This document shows positions 53,497 to 61,201 of a stretch of DNA of 64,000 nucleotides, piece by piece. Location of the stretch: NCBI RefSeq assembly GCF_016902295.1, contig NZ_JACJLQ010000003.1, positions 1-64,000 of the forward strand, given 5' to 3'. The position numbers were made by a program, and so were the translations under genes. The first letter of the stretch is position 1. Every line of letters starts with the position of its first letter. The notes below the pieces were generated by a model. That model made no database searches and had not been told where the DNA came from. It saw only the letters and a program-made list of their open reading frames with translations. This stretch comes from Bacteroides caecigallinarum. Lineage in GTDB: Bacteria > Bacteroidota > Bacteroidia > Bacteroidales > Bacteroidaceae.

Positions 53497-54405
53497 ATGA
53501 ACGCACCGATACTTCTATTCGTTTTCAACCGTCCCGACCATGTTCGCCGGACTGTTGAGGCCCTGAAACAAAACACTCTTTCGCCCGACAGCGTTTTATA
53601 TATTTATTCTGACGCCGCACGCACACCTGAACAGGAAGGAGCTGTAGAAGAAGTTAGAAAGTATATCCACTCTGTCAGCGGATTTAAGGAGATACACATT
53701 ATAGAAAGGGCCGAAAACTGGGGACTTGCCCGAAGTATAATAGACGGTGTAACCACAAGAGTCAACGAATATGGAAAAGTTATCGTATTGGAAGACGACC
53801 TGATTACCGCACCATACTTTCTGCAATTCATGAACGATGCCCTGGAGACATATAAAGACGAAGAAAAAGTAGGACACATACAAGGATGCGACTTCACTCA
53901 GGATTCTGCATTACCGGACACTTTTCTTATAAAATGGACAGGCAGCTGGGGCTGGGCAACCTGGAAACGCGCATGGAAATATTTCAATCCCGACGGCAAA
54001 GCTCTTCTTAATGAACTCGAGAAAAGGAATCTTACCTACACTTTCGATTTCAACGGGAAATACGGATATACCCGTATGCTCCGCCGACAGATTGAAGGGA
54101 AAAACAACTCATGGGCTATACGATGGAACGCATCGCTTTTCCTTAACGACATCCTTTCGCTGAATGTAGGAAAATCGCTCGTACAGAATGAAGGATTCGA
54201 CGGTAGCGGAACAAACTGCGGTGGAGGAGGCCTATATTCGTCAAACCTGTTTATGGGCAGAATTGATGTAAAAAAAATCAGTCCCGCTGTCGAGAACAAA
54301 GAAGCGCGTATGGCATACGTGAGATACTATGCACGGACAAATTCCTTCATGGCAAAAGCCATAAGAAGGATAAAACGTACCCTTAAAGGAGATTTTGGCA
54401 GATAA
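53497..54405 (+). CDS. Glycosyltransferase of GT-A type (sugar transferase)
   Basis: A 302-residue protein with an N-terminal nucleotide-sugar fold (LLFVFNRPDHVRRTVEAL), the acidic motif VLEDDLITAP near residues 92-101 and a conserved SWGWATWKRAWKYF near 148-161, a signature I know from Bacteroides capsule and LPS clusters. The donor and acceptor are unknown. It is followed directly by a terminator, so it closes the first glycosyltransferase transcript. Confidence 0.8.
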   Translation: MNAPILLFVFNRPDHVRRTVEALKQNTLSPDSVLYIYSDAARTPEQEGAVEEVRKYIHSVSGFKEIHIIERAENWGLARSIIDGVTTRVNEYGKVIVLEDDLITAPYFLQFMNDALETYKDEEKVGHIQGCDFTQDSALPDTFLIKWTGSWGWATWKRAWKYFNPDGKALLNELEKRNLTYTFDFNGKYGYTRMLRRQIEGKNNSWAIRWNASLFLNDILSLNVGKSLVQNEGFDGSGTNCGGGGLYSSNLFMGRIDVKKISPAVENKEARMAYVRYYARTNSFMAKAIRRIKRTLKGDFGR

Positions 54406-54428
54406 AAACGGCCTCTGATGCCGTTTTT
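54405..54428 (+). terminator. Terminator after the 53497 glycosyltransferase
   Basis: AAAACGGC (54405-54412), seven-base loop, GCCGTTTT (54420-54427) plus a T. The stem includes the last base of the stop codon. It splits the glycosyltransferase cluster into two transcripts. Confidence 0.85.
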
Positions 54429-54486
54429 AACTATATTATACTTAATTATTCATGCATCAATTGGGATAAAAAAGGTCAGTAAGCAT

Positions 54487-54494
54487 TATCTTTG
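54487..54494 (+). promoter_or_regulatory. -7 box of the second glycosyltransferase transcript
   Basis: TATCTTTG, with TTG at 54461-54463 about 23 bases upstream, slightly wide. Predicted start near 54501, leaving a leader of about 10 nt to the ATG at 54511. This supports 54511 over an upstream in-frame start at 54418. Confidence 0.55.
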
Positions 54495-54510
54495 CAAAAA
54501 ATTCCCGACC

Positions 54511-55773
54511 ATGAGAATACTAATCATAAACACGGCAGAACGTATAGGAGGTGCGGCTATTGCAGCGAGCCGACTGATGGACGCACTAAAAAATAATGGA
54601 ATAAAAACAAAAATGCTTGTCCGCCACAAACAGACAGAGCAGTTAACCGTCATCCCTCTGAAAAACTCATGGAGGAGAATATGGCAATTCGCCTGGGAAC
54701 GTATCGTAATATGGATAGCAAACGGATTTACACGTCGTAATCTCTTTGCTGTCGATATAGCAAATACAGGAACAGACATCACAAAACTGCATGAATTCGT
54801 ACAGGCAGACGTAATACACCTGCACTGGATCAACCAGGGAATGCTTTCGCTTAACGACATCGATAAAATTCTTAAATCAGGGAAGCCTGTGGTATGGACA
54901 ATGCACGACATGTGGCCATTCACCGGAATATGCCACTATGCAGGCTCATGCAAGAAATATGAAGAGCATTGTCACAACTGTGAGCTTCTTCTAAAGCCTC
55001 ACAAGAAAGACCTTTCCTACAAAACATTCAAGAAGAAACAAAAGATTTTCTCAAACGCAAACATCACTTTCGTTGCTTGCAGTCACTGGCTGGAGAAAAT
55101 GGCTAAGAGCAGTGCACTAATAGGAAGACAGAACATCACAAGCATTCCTAATGCCATTAATACCAACCTGTTCATGCCACGAAACAAACGTCAGGCAAGA
55201 GAGAAACTTAACTTACCTCAGGACAAGAAACTTCTGCTTTTCGGATCGGTCAAGATTACTGACAAGCGCAAAGGTATAGACTATCTGATAGAGGCATGCA
55301 AGATACTGACACAAAGCAATCCGGAACTAAGCAAAGAACTCGGAGTTGTGATATTGGGCTCGCATCCGGAACAACATTCTTCACTGTTCCCGTTCCCTAT
55401 ATATACAATGAATTATGTGAAAAGTGAAAAAGACCTGGTGGATATTTATAACGCCGTTGACATTTACGTCACACCTTCGCTACAGGACAATCTGCCCAAT
55501 ACCATAGTGGAAGCCATGTCGTGCGGTATCCCTTGCGTAGGATTCGAAACAGGAGGTATCCCGCAGATGATAGACCATCTGCACAACGGATATGTAGCAG
55601 AATATAAGTCGGCATCCGACCTCGCCAACGGCATAAAATGGGTGCTTACCGACGGTAACTATCAGACCCTAAGCGAGGAAGCCCACCGTAAGGCAGTAAA
55701 CACTTATTCCGAATCTGTTGTCGCACACCAGTATCTGCAAATCTATAACAAGCTGACAGGCAAAAATGCATAA
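54511..55773 (+). CDS. Family 4 glycosyltransferase
   Basis: A 420-residue GT-B enzyme. The N-terminal MRILIINTAERIGGAAIAA has the glycine-rich loop; the C-terminal part has FGSVKITDKRKGIDYLIEA and the family 4 acidic motif in VTPSLQDNLPNTIVEAMSCG near residues 327-347. There is a cysteine-rich central patch (CHYAGSCKKYEEHCHNC) near residues 140-160, typical of a subgroup in Bacteroides capsules. Its last 8 bases overlap the next gene. Confidence 0.88.
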   Translation: MRILIINTAERIGGAAIAASRLMDALKNNGIKTKMLVRHKQTEQLTVIPLKNSWRRIWQFAWERIVIWIANGFTRRNLFAVDIANTGTDITKLHEFVQADVIHLHWINQGMLSLNDIDKILKSGKPVVWTMHDMWPFTGICHYAGSCKKYEEHCHNCELLLKPHKKDLSYKTFKKKQKIFSNANITFVACSHWLEKMAKSSALIGRQNITSIPNAINTNLFMPRNKRQAREKLNLPQDKKLLLFGSVKITDKRKGIDYLIEACKILTQSNPELSKELGVVILGSHPEQHSSLFPFPIYTMNYVKSEKDLVDIYNAVDIYVTPSLQDNLPNTIVEAMSCGIPCVGFETGGIPQMIDHLHNGYVAEYKSASDLANGIKWVLTDGNYQTLSEEAHRKAVNTYSESVVAHQYLQIYNKLTGKNA

Positions 55774-56542
55774 CACCGCTCCAAATTACCACATACAGCA
55801 CCAGCATCCTAAGTTCAGCATTATCACAGTGACGTATAATGCCGAAAAGGTATTGGAGGACACTATACAGAGTGTCATCACACAGTCGTACAAGAATGTG
55901 GAGTACATCATTGTTGACGGCGGCTCGAAAGACGGAACACTAGGTATAATAGAAAAATACAGACAGCACATAGCACACCTGGTAAGCGAACCTGACAAAG
56001 GACTGTATGACGCGATGAACAAGGGAATCGGACTTGCTACCGGCGACTATCTGTGTTTCCTCAATGCCGGTGACGAATTGCATGAGGATGATACTTTGTT
56101 CTATATGGTACACAGTATAAAAGGAGATACACTGCCGGATGTTATTTATGGCGAGACACAGATAGTTGACGAGAACGGACATTTCATCAGGATGCGACGT
56201 CTGTCGGCTCCGGAAGTACTCACGTGGAAAAGTTTCAAGAAAGGTATGCTTGTATGTCATCAGGCTTTCTTTGCGCGCCGTGAACTGGCGGTAAATGAGC
56301 CATATAACCTGAAATACCGTTTTTCCGCCGATTTCGACTGGTGCATACGCATAATGAAGAAAAGCAGGAGCATTCATAATTCAAGGCTTACCGTAATAGA
56401 CTATCTGAACGAAGGCATGACTACAAGAAACCATAAGGCTTCGCTTATGGAACGTTTCAATATCATGTGCCGTCACTACGGATATATATCTACCATTGCT
56501 CATCATCTATGGTTCGTAATAAGAGCGGTACTCAAGAAATAA
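55766..56542 (+). CDS. Family 2 glycosyltransferase
   Basis: A 258-residue GT-A enzyme with FSIITVTYNAEKVLEDTIQS near 17-34, YIIVDGGSKDGT near 48-59, and LVSEPDKGLYDAMNKG plus YLCFLNAGDE near 75-105. This is the form often found with colanic acid and PGL-type transferases. Its stop codon forms the beginning of the terminator stem at 56542. Confidence 0.88.
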   Translation: MHNTAPNYHIQHQHPKFSIITVTYNAEKVLEDTIQSVITQSYKNVEYIIVDGGSKDGTLGIIEKYRQHIAHLVSEPDKGLYDAMNKGIGLATGDYLCFLNAGDELHEDDTLFYMVHSIKGDTLPDVIYGETQIVDENGHFIRMRRLSAPEVLTWKSFKKGMLVCHQAFFARRELAVNEPYNLKYRFSADFDWCIRIMKKSRSIHNSRLTVIDYLNEGMTTRNHKASLMERFNIMCRHYGYISTIAHHLWFVIRAVLKK

Positions 56543-56592
56543 GGCGTTTCATGGACTATCACTTCAGATAATCCGTGAAACGCCTGTATTTT
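56542..56592 (+). terminator. Long-loop terminator after the glycosyltransferase cluster
   Basis: AGGCGTTTCA (56542-56551) and TGAAACGCCT (56576-56585) form a perfect 10-bp stem with a 24-base loop. A T-rich tail follows at 56586-56593. The stem starts in the stop codon. Confidence 0.75.
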
Positions 56593-56595
56593 TAC

Positions 56596-56683
56596 CGTTA
56601 CACGCCCGTGTTACGAGCGTTGCACGAACGTGTCACGCGCGTTACACCTTCGTGCCACGGCCGTCACACGTTCGTGTAACGCT
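56596..56683. repeat. Eight phased palindromes CGT-N3-ACG, 11-bp period
   Basis: CGT begins at 56596, 56607, 56618, 56629, 56640, 56651, 56662 and 56673, every 11 bases without exception. In every unit positions 7-8 are AC, and position 9 is G in seven of eight, so each is a CGT-N3-ACG dyad with a two-base spacer. The outer units (GTTACACG and CGTGTAAC) are also complementary. It lies between a terminator and the 3' end of the convergent YfhO gene, and is far more GC-rich than its surroundings. Confidence 0.9.
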
Positions 56684-56691
56684 AAATGCGG

Positions 56692-59181
56692 TTATTCTTT
56701 ACGCTTTTTGTTCGCTGATATTATTACCACCACTACACCAACAACAAGTAAAGCCAATGCTATATAAGCAATGGTTTCAGTAGTATGAAGCGATTTTGGG
56801 TCGAACTTGAACTCTATGACATGCTTTCCTGCAGGAACATTCATCGCACGGAGGATATAGTCGGCACGTCCGTGTTCCACCTCCTCGCCATCTATAGTTG
56901 AAATCCAACCCGGATAATATATTTCCGAGAATACCACTACCCCACCGTTCTTGGAATCAACCTCATATTTCAATGCGTTAGGCTGATACTCTTTCAGAAC
57001 AATTGAGCTGAGGGAGTCAGGAGAGGCAGTCATCTTAACCTGTTCAGCAAAACGCTTGTCAACAACTGCTGTGTGGAGCGGATTAATATCATGCAATGCA
57101 TCTATCTCCTCATTTGCATTGTCAACATATTTCACATCGCCTACAAACCAAGCGTTTCCACAAGCATAAGGATTAAACACCGGAGCAGTCTTTCCGTCCT
57201 GAAGCGGAAGAATGAAATATCTTGTGTTAAGCATGTTCAGAACAGGGAAAGCATTCCGGTCAACCTTAGTCATATCACCACCTGCCTCTGATAGTTTAGA
57301 GAATATAGCGTTCATTTCACCATGGATATGTTCCTCAATTATCTCCTGATAACGGCGAAGCTTTGCTGCGTGATATCCTCCGATACTCTTATGCCAGTAA
57401 GCTGTATTGTTCTCGTTGAATGTATTCACAGCCAGGTTTAATACTCTGTAATCCAGCGATTTGTCCTTCAGAATTTCCTTATCCGTTTCCGAAGGTTCCA
57501 GATATGGTTTCATCTCAGTTCCTTTTGCCACAAACTGCTCGTCGTACAGATAGCGTTTGTTCACACTCCACATATCCACAAGACACAACAGAGCTATAAG
57601 AGCTACCGTAACCTTCGGTTTCAGTTTTCCAATCGAATAAGCATATACCAAAGCCACACCTATCAGAATAATTACAAGGCTGCGCCATGCATCGGAAGTA
57701 AATATTGAAACACGAACCTCTTCAAGATTTGTCAATATAGAAACAAGCTGATCCTGAGGAATAGCATTCTGAAGAGCTGACATCTCCATTGTGGAAATAT
57801 ACGAAGGGAAGAACACCTGAGGAGCAACAGCAAACAGAAGCGACAATCCTCCGGTAAGCGCAAGACTGATATAGAAGCCTTTTGCATTCTCCTTAATAAC
57901 AGCAGGACGCTCCATAATCTCCTTCAGCGCCATTATGGCAAGCAGAGGAATAGTGAATTCCGCAATTACCAGAATAGACGAAACGGCACGGAACTTATTG
58001 TACATAGGAACATAGTCTATGAAGAAGTCTGTCACACCCATGAAGTTCTTTCCCCACGACAATACTATTGAGAATACAGTTCCAACTATAAGAGCCCACT
58101 TCATAGGACCTTTCACTATGAAACATCCCAAAATGAAAAGGAACATCACAAATGCACCTACATAAACCGGACCTGAAGTGCCCGGCTGTTCGCCCCAGTA
58201 CTGTCCCAACTGCGAATACAGTCCGCGATACATAGGATTGGCCTTCTTCATGGCATCCTCATTTGCCGCGAGTGGAACAGACGCGCCACCCTTAACGTTT
58301 GGAACAAGCAGCGAGAATGTTTCGCCTATGCCATAGCTCCACTGGGTGATATAGTCGCGCTCAAGTCCGCTTCCTGTCTGATTGGCTGAGTTTTCCTTCA
58401 CGAGTTCACTCTTGCCTCGCATACTCTCCTTGCTGTACTGATATGTGTGATAAAGATTGGAAAGATTAATACAGACACCTATCACACCTGCCACAACAAG
58501 CACTCCGGTTGCCTTAAAAAAGTCTTTAAGTTTATTTTCCTTATAAGCCATCACGCCGTAAGCGATAGCCATAAACAGCATAACGAACAGGAAGTAATAA
58601 CTCATCTGCGGATGATTAGCCATAATCTGCAGAGCGACAAACAATGCTGTAACAAGCCCTCCTACGAGATATTTTCCACGATAAACAAGCACCATACCTG
58701 CTATTGTAGGCGGGATATAAGCCAGAGTGACAAACTTCCATATATGTCCCGCCGCAATGATAATGAAGAAATAGGATGAGAAAGCCCATATTATTGCCCC
58801 TAATGCCGAGAGCCATACCTTAAAATTAAAGGCACGCAGAAGGATATAAAATCCAAGAAGCATCACAAACACATACCACACGTACGTAGGCAGGAACAGA
58901 TGATACACCTTCTGTATGAATCCCAACGCTTCGGTAGAATCATAACTTGGCGACATCTGGTAGGTAGGCATACCTCCGAAAATAGAGTTTGTCCAGCGGG
59001 TACGCTCACCTGTCTTCTCCATATACTCCTTTTGTTCCTGACCGGAACCGATACCCGCTACGGCATCATGCTGGGCCAATATTCGTCCTTCAGTGACTGC
59101 CGGGAAGAAGTATGCGAACGATATTACCGCAAACAATACCACAGCCACAATGTCCGGAATAAGTTTCTTGAATAAATTCAT
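56692..59181 (-). CDS. YfhO-family membrane protein
   Basis: An 829-residue inner-membrane protein with about 12-13 transmembrane segments in the first 560 residues (for example IVAVVLFAVISFAYFFPAV, FWLS.. loop, and GLSLLFAVAPQVFF) and a long C-terminal extracytoplasmic part (about 590-800) ending in a final membrane segment (YIALALLVVGVVVVII). YfhO-like proteins are thought to act in lipid-linked sugar transfer to cell-envelope polymers; in Bacillus it is linked to lipoteichoic acid glycosylation. The acceptor here is unknown, but proximity to the glycosyltransferase cluster fits. Confidence 0.8.
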   Translation of the reverse strand: MNLFKKLIPDIVAVVLFAVISFAYFFPAVTEGRILAQHDAVAGIGSGQEQKEYMEKTGERTRWTNSIFGGMPTYQMSPSYDSTEALGFIQKVYHLFLPTYVWYVFVMLLGFYILLRAFNFKVWLSALGAIIWAFSSYFFIIIAAGHIWKFVTLAYIPPTIAGMVLVYRGKYLVGGLVTALFVALQIMANHPQMSYYFLFVMLFMAIAYGVMAYKENKLKDFFKATGVLVVAGVIGVCINLSNLYHTYQYSKESMRGKSELVKENSANQTGSGLERDYITQWSYGIGETFSLLVPNVKGGASVPLAANEDAMKKANPMYRGLYSQLGQYWGEQPGTSGPVYVGAFVMFLFILGCFIVKGPMKWALIVGTVFSIVLSWGKNFMGVTDFFIDYVPMYNKFRAVSSILVIAEFTIPLLAIMALKEIMERPAVIKENAKGFYISLALTGGLSLLFAVAPQVFFPSYISTMEMSALQNAIPQDQLVSILTNLEEVRVSIFTSDAWRSLVIILIGVALVYAYSIGKLKPKVTVALIALLCLVDMWSVNKRYLYDEQFVAKGTEMKPYLEPSETDKEILKDKSLDYRVLNLAVNTFNENNTAYWHKSIGGYHAAKLRRYQEIIEEHIHGEMNAIFSKLSEAGGDMTKVDRNAFPVLNMLNTRYFILPLQDGKTAPVFNPYACGNAWFVGDVKYVDNANEEIDALHDINPLHTAVVDKRFAEQVKMTASPDSLSSIVLKEYQPNALKYEVDSKNGGVVVFSEIYYPGWISTIDGEEVEHGRADYILRAMNVPAGKHVIEFKFDPKSLHTTETIAYIALALLVVGVVVVIISANKKRKE

Positions 59182-59230
59182 ACTATATCAAAGAATTGAA
59201 AAATTAAATAAACTATTAGTATTCAGTCGG

Positions 59231-59238
59231 CAAAGATA
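59231..59238 (-). promoter_or_regulatory. -7 box of the YfhO gene
   Basis: TATCTTTG on the minus strand; predicted start near 59224 and a leader of about 43 nt. No clear -33 element. Confidence 0.5.
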
Positions 59239-59261
59239 ACATAATACTGCTTGAAATGTTG

Positions 59262-59269
59262 TAAATTTG
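59262..59269 (+). promoter_or_regulatory. -7 box of mtnN-luxS
   Basis: TAAATTTG on the plus strand; predicted start near 59276, leader of about 28 nt. Divergent from the YfhO promoter. Confidence 0.55.
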
Positions 59270-59303
59270 CCACCGAAAATCAAAATCAGAACAAATTTAC
59301 CGA

Positions 59304-60002
59304 ATGAAAATAGGAATTATCACAGCCATGTCTTCCGAACAGAAGCAACTGGCAAACCAACTTACGGAAATAAAAGAAACAAGCAAAGGTCCTTTCAACT
59401 ATATAGAAGGGAAAATAAACAACAACGAAATAGTACTGATGCAGTGCGGTATAGGAAAAGTAAACGCAGCTGCCGGAACAGTGGAAATGATAAACAACTT
59501 CCAGCCTGACTGTATCATCAGCACCGGTGTGGCAGGAGGTATAGACACTTGCCTGAAGGTGATGGATGTAGTGGTGAGCCGCAATATTGTATATCACGAT
59601 GTATGGTGCGGCGAAGGTAATGCCTACGGACAGATTCAGGGACTCCCTACTTTCTTCGAAGGCAACGAAACCCTCTACAATACAGCAATGTCTCTTGATA
59701 CTGAAACAGCTATCCACGGAGGCCTCATCTGTACAGGCGACAAATTCATCACCGACCGCAAGGAGTTAGACGAAATAAAGTCAAACTTCCACGAAGGTCT
59801 GGCTGTAGATATGGAATCAGCGTCTATAGCTCAGATTTGCTATCTGTATAAAGTCCCGTTCATCAGCTTCAGAATCATCAGCGACACTCCGGGAGCAGAA
59901 AACCACTTCGACCAGTATCTTAACTTCTGGGGCGAAATGGCTAACCGCTCGTTCAAGGTGACAGAAACATTCCTTAAGGCATTGCCTAACAGAATTGGAT
60001 AA
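59304..60002 (+). CDS. mtnN: 5'-methylthioadenosine/S-adenosylhomocysteine nucleosidase
   Basis: Removes adenine from methylthioadenosine and S-adenosylhomocysteine, the first step of the LuxS branch of the activated methyl cycle. The 232-residue protein has the catalytic glutamate E12 in MSSEQKQL, the STGVAGG loop near 74-80 and the aspartate of RIISDTPGAE near 190-199. The neighbour luxS, 32 bases later, uses its product. Confidence 0.95.
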   Translation: MKIGIITAMSSEQKQLANQLTEIKETSKGPFNYIEGKINNNEIVLMQCGIGKVNAAAGTVEMINNFQPDCIISTGVAGGIDTCLKVMDVVVSRNIVYHDVWCGEGNAYGQIQGLPTFFEGNETLYNTAMSLDTETAIHGGLICTGDKFITDRKELDEIKSNFHEGLAVDMESASIAQICYLYKVPFISFRIISDTPGAENHFDQYLNFWGEMANRSFKVTETFLKALPNRIG

Positions 60003-60034
60003 CTCTTAATTATTAATTTTTTAATTCTTCATTC

Positions 60035-60514
60035 ATGGAAAAAATACCAAGCTTTACAATAGACCATATCCGTCTGCTGCGCGGAATATACGTATCAAGA
60101 CAAGACAAAGTAGGAACAGAAACAGTAACCACATTCGATGTCCGCATGAAGGAGCCTAACCGAGAACCGGCATTAAGCCCTTCTGCCATCCACACAATTG
60201 AGCACCTGGCCGCTACATTCCTTCGCAACCACCCTGTATGGGCAGACAAGATTATATACTGGGGGCCTATGGGCTGCCTCACTGGTAACTATCTCGTAGT
60301 AAAAGGTGACCTGAAATCGGCAGACATACTTCCGCTGATGATTGAGACTTTCCGTTTCATTGCCGATTATGAAGGCGAAGTTCCGGGAGCGACAGCCAAA
60401 GACTGCGGCAACTATCTGATGATGAATCTTCCTATGGCAAAATGGGAATCAAAGAAATATCTGGAAGAAGTTCTGGAACAGGCAACTGAGGAAAATCTGA
60501 ATTATCCTGCATAA
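60035..60514 (+). CDS. luxS: S-ribosylhomocysteine lyase (AI-2 synthase)
   Basis: Cleaves S-ribosylhomocysteine to homocysteine and DPD, the precursor of the AI-2 signal. The 159-residue enzyme has the metal ligands H53 and H57 in HTIEH and C124 in DCGNY, and catalytic C81 in GPMGCLTG. In operon with mtnN, so recycling of S-adenosylhomocysteine and AI-2 output are coupled. Confidence 0.96.
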   Translation: MEKIPSFTIDHIRLLRGIYVSRQDKVGTETVTTFDVRMKEPNREPALSPSAIHTIEHLAATFLRNHPVWADKIIYWGPMGCLTGNYLVVKGDLKSADILPLMIETFRFIADYEGEVPGATAKDCGNYLMMNLPMAKWESKKYLEEVLEQATEENLNYPA

Positions 60515-60523
60515 TGAGAAAAA

Positions 60524-60567
60524 GCCGTTCAGTAAACGTTTAGTGAATGTTCGCTGAACGGCTTTAA
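60524..60567 (+). terminator. luxS terminator built of 11-bp units
   Basis: GCCGTTCAG (60524-60532) pairs with CTGAACGGC (60554-60562). A T-rich tail follows. The loop and stem together form three 11-base units (60527-60537, 60538-60548, 60549-60559) of the form GTT-N5-AAC or a near variant, so the terminator is itself a phased palindrome array. Confidence 0.8.
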
Positions 60568-60646
60568 TTTAAAATGATACTACAGATTTCCATATATTAT
60601 CCCAATAACAGAGAACATGCTATTAGCAAAGATAATATTAATAAAA

Positions 60647-60662
60647 AAACGCCTCGGCGTTT
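60647..60662. other. Small GC-rich hairpin in the luxS-rpsO gap
   Basis: AAACGCC (60647-60653), two bases, GGCGTTT (60656-60662). It lies between two terminators on opposite strands, in a stretch with further TTTAA motifs that are not strictly periodic. Role unknown; it may add to transcription termination. Confidence 0.45.
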
Positions 60663-60703
60663 AAATTAAAATAACAAGACATTTAATCAAACGACAGGAC
60701 GTT

Positions 60704-60744
60704 TAAAAAAATGAGTTATCACCTATTTACAAGGAGATAACTCA
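60704..60744 (-). terminator. rpsO terminator
   Basis: ATGAGTTATC (60711-60720) and GATAACTCAT (60735-60744) form a perfect 10-bp stem. On the minus strand it is followed by a T-run (60704-60711), which fits termination of rpsO. Confidence 0.88.
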
Positions 60745-60772
60745 TTTTAAATTTCCGTGCAGCAAGTAATAA

Positions 60773-61042
60773 TTACTTACGCAAGCCAAGCTCTTTAACG
60801 ATAGCACGATATCTTTCGATGTCGCGTTCCTTCAGATAGTTAAGTAAAGCACGACGCTTACCAACTAACTTTGTAAGAGCTCTTTCAGTACTATAATCTT
60901 TTCTGTTGAGCTTCATGTGCTCAGTCAGGTGAGAAATACGGTATGAAAACAATGCTATCTGAGATTCTGATGATCCAGTATCAGTGTTAGACTTTCCGTA
61001 CTTTTCAAAGATTTCTTGTTTTTTAGCTGCGTCTAAATACAT
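60773..61042 (-). CDS. rpsO: 30S ribosomal protein S15
   Basis: An 89-residue primary 16S rRNA-binding protein with the four-helix S15 fold. It shows the family motif TGSSESQIALFSYRISHLTEHMK, followed by KDYSTERALTKLVGKRRALLNYLK. Length 89 is standard. It has a full promoter and a terminator, so it is monocistronic and divergent from typA. Confidence 0.97.
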   Translation of the reverse strand: MYLDAAKKQEIFEKYGKSNTDTGSSESQIALFSYRISHLTEHMKLNRKDYSTERALTKLVGKRRALLNYLKERDIERYRAIVKELGLRK

Positions 61043-61085
61043 AATTTTGACAGTTTTTAAAATGTATAAATTTGATTTGCGGGTG

Positions 61086-61117
61086 CAAAGATACTAACAA
61101 TCTTTATATTAGACAAA
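61086..61117 (-). promoter_or_regulatory. rpsO promoter
   Basis: On the minus strand, TTTG (61114-61117), 20 bases, TATCTTTG (61086-61093): a complete consensus promoter. Start near 61079. Confidence 0.85.
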
Positions 61118-61143
61118 ATATCATGGACTTTTTTTCCTGTTTT

Positions 61144-61177
61144 TTTGAATGACTTTCAACGAAAAATAGTAAATTTG
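61144..61177 (+). promoter_or_regulatory. typA promoter
   Basis: TTTG (61144-61147) and TAAATTTG (61170-61177), 22 bases apart on the plus strand. The predicted start near 61184 makes the upstream in-frame TTG at 61145 impossible as a start and supports the ATG at 61202. Confidence 0.7.
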
Positions 61178-61201
61178 CAGCCAATAATATATAGGTATAG
61201 T

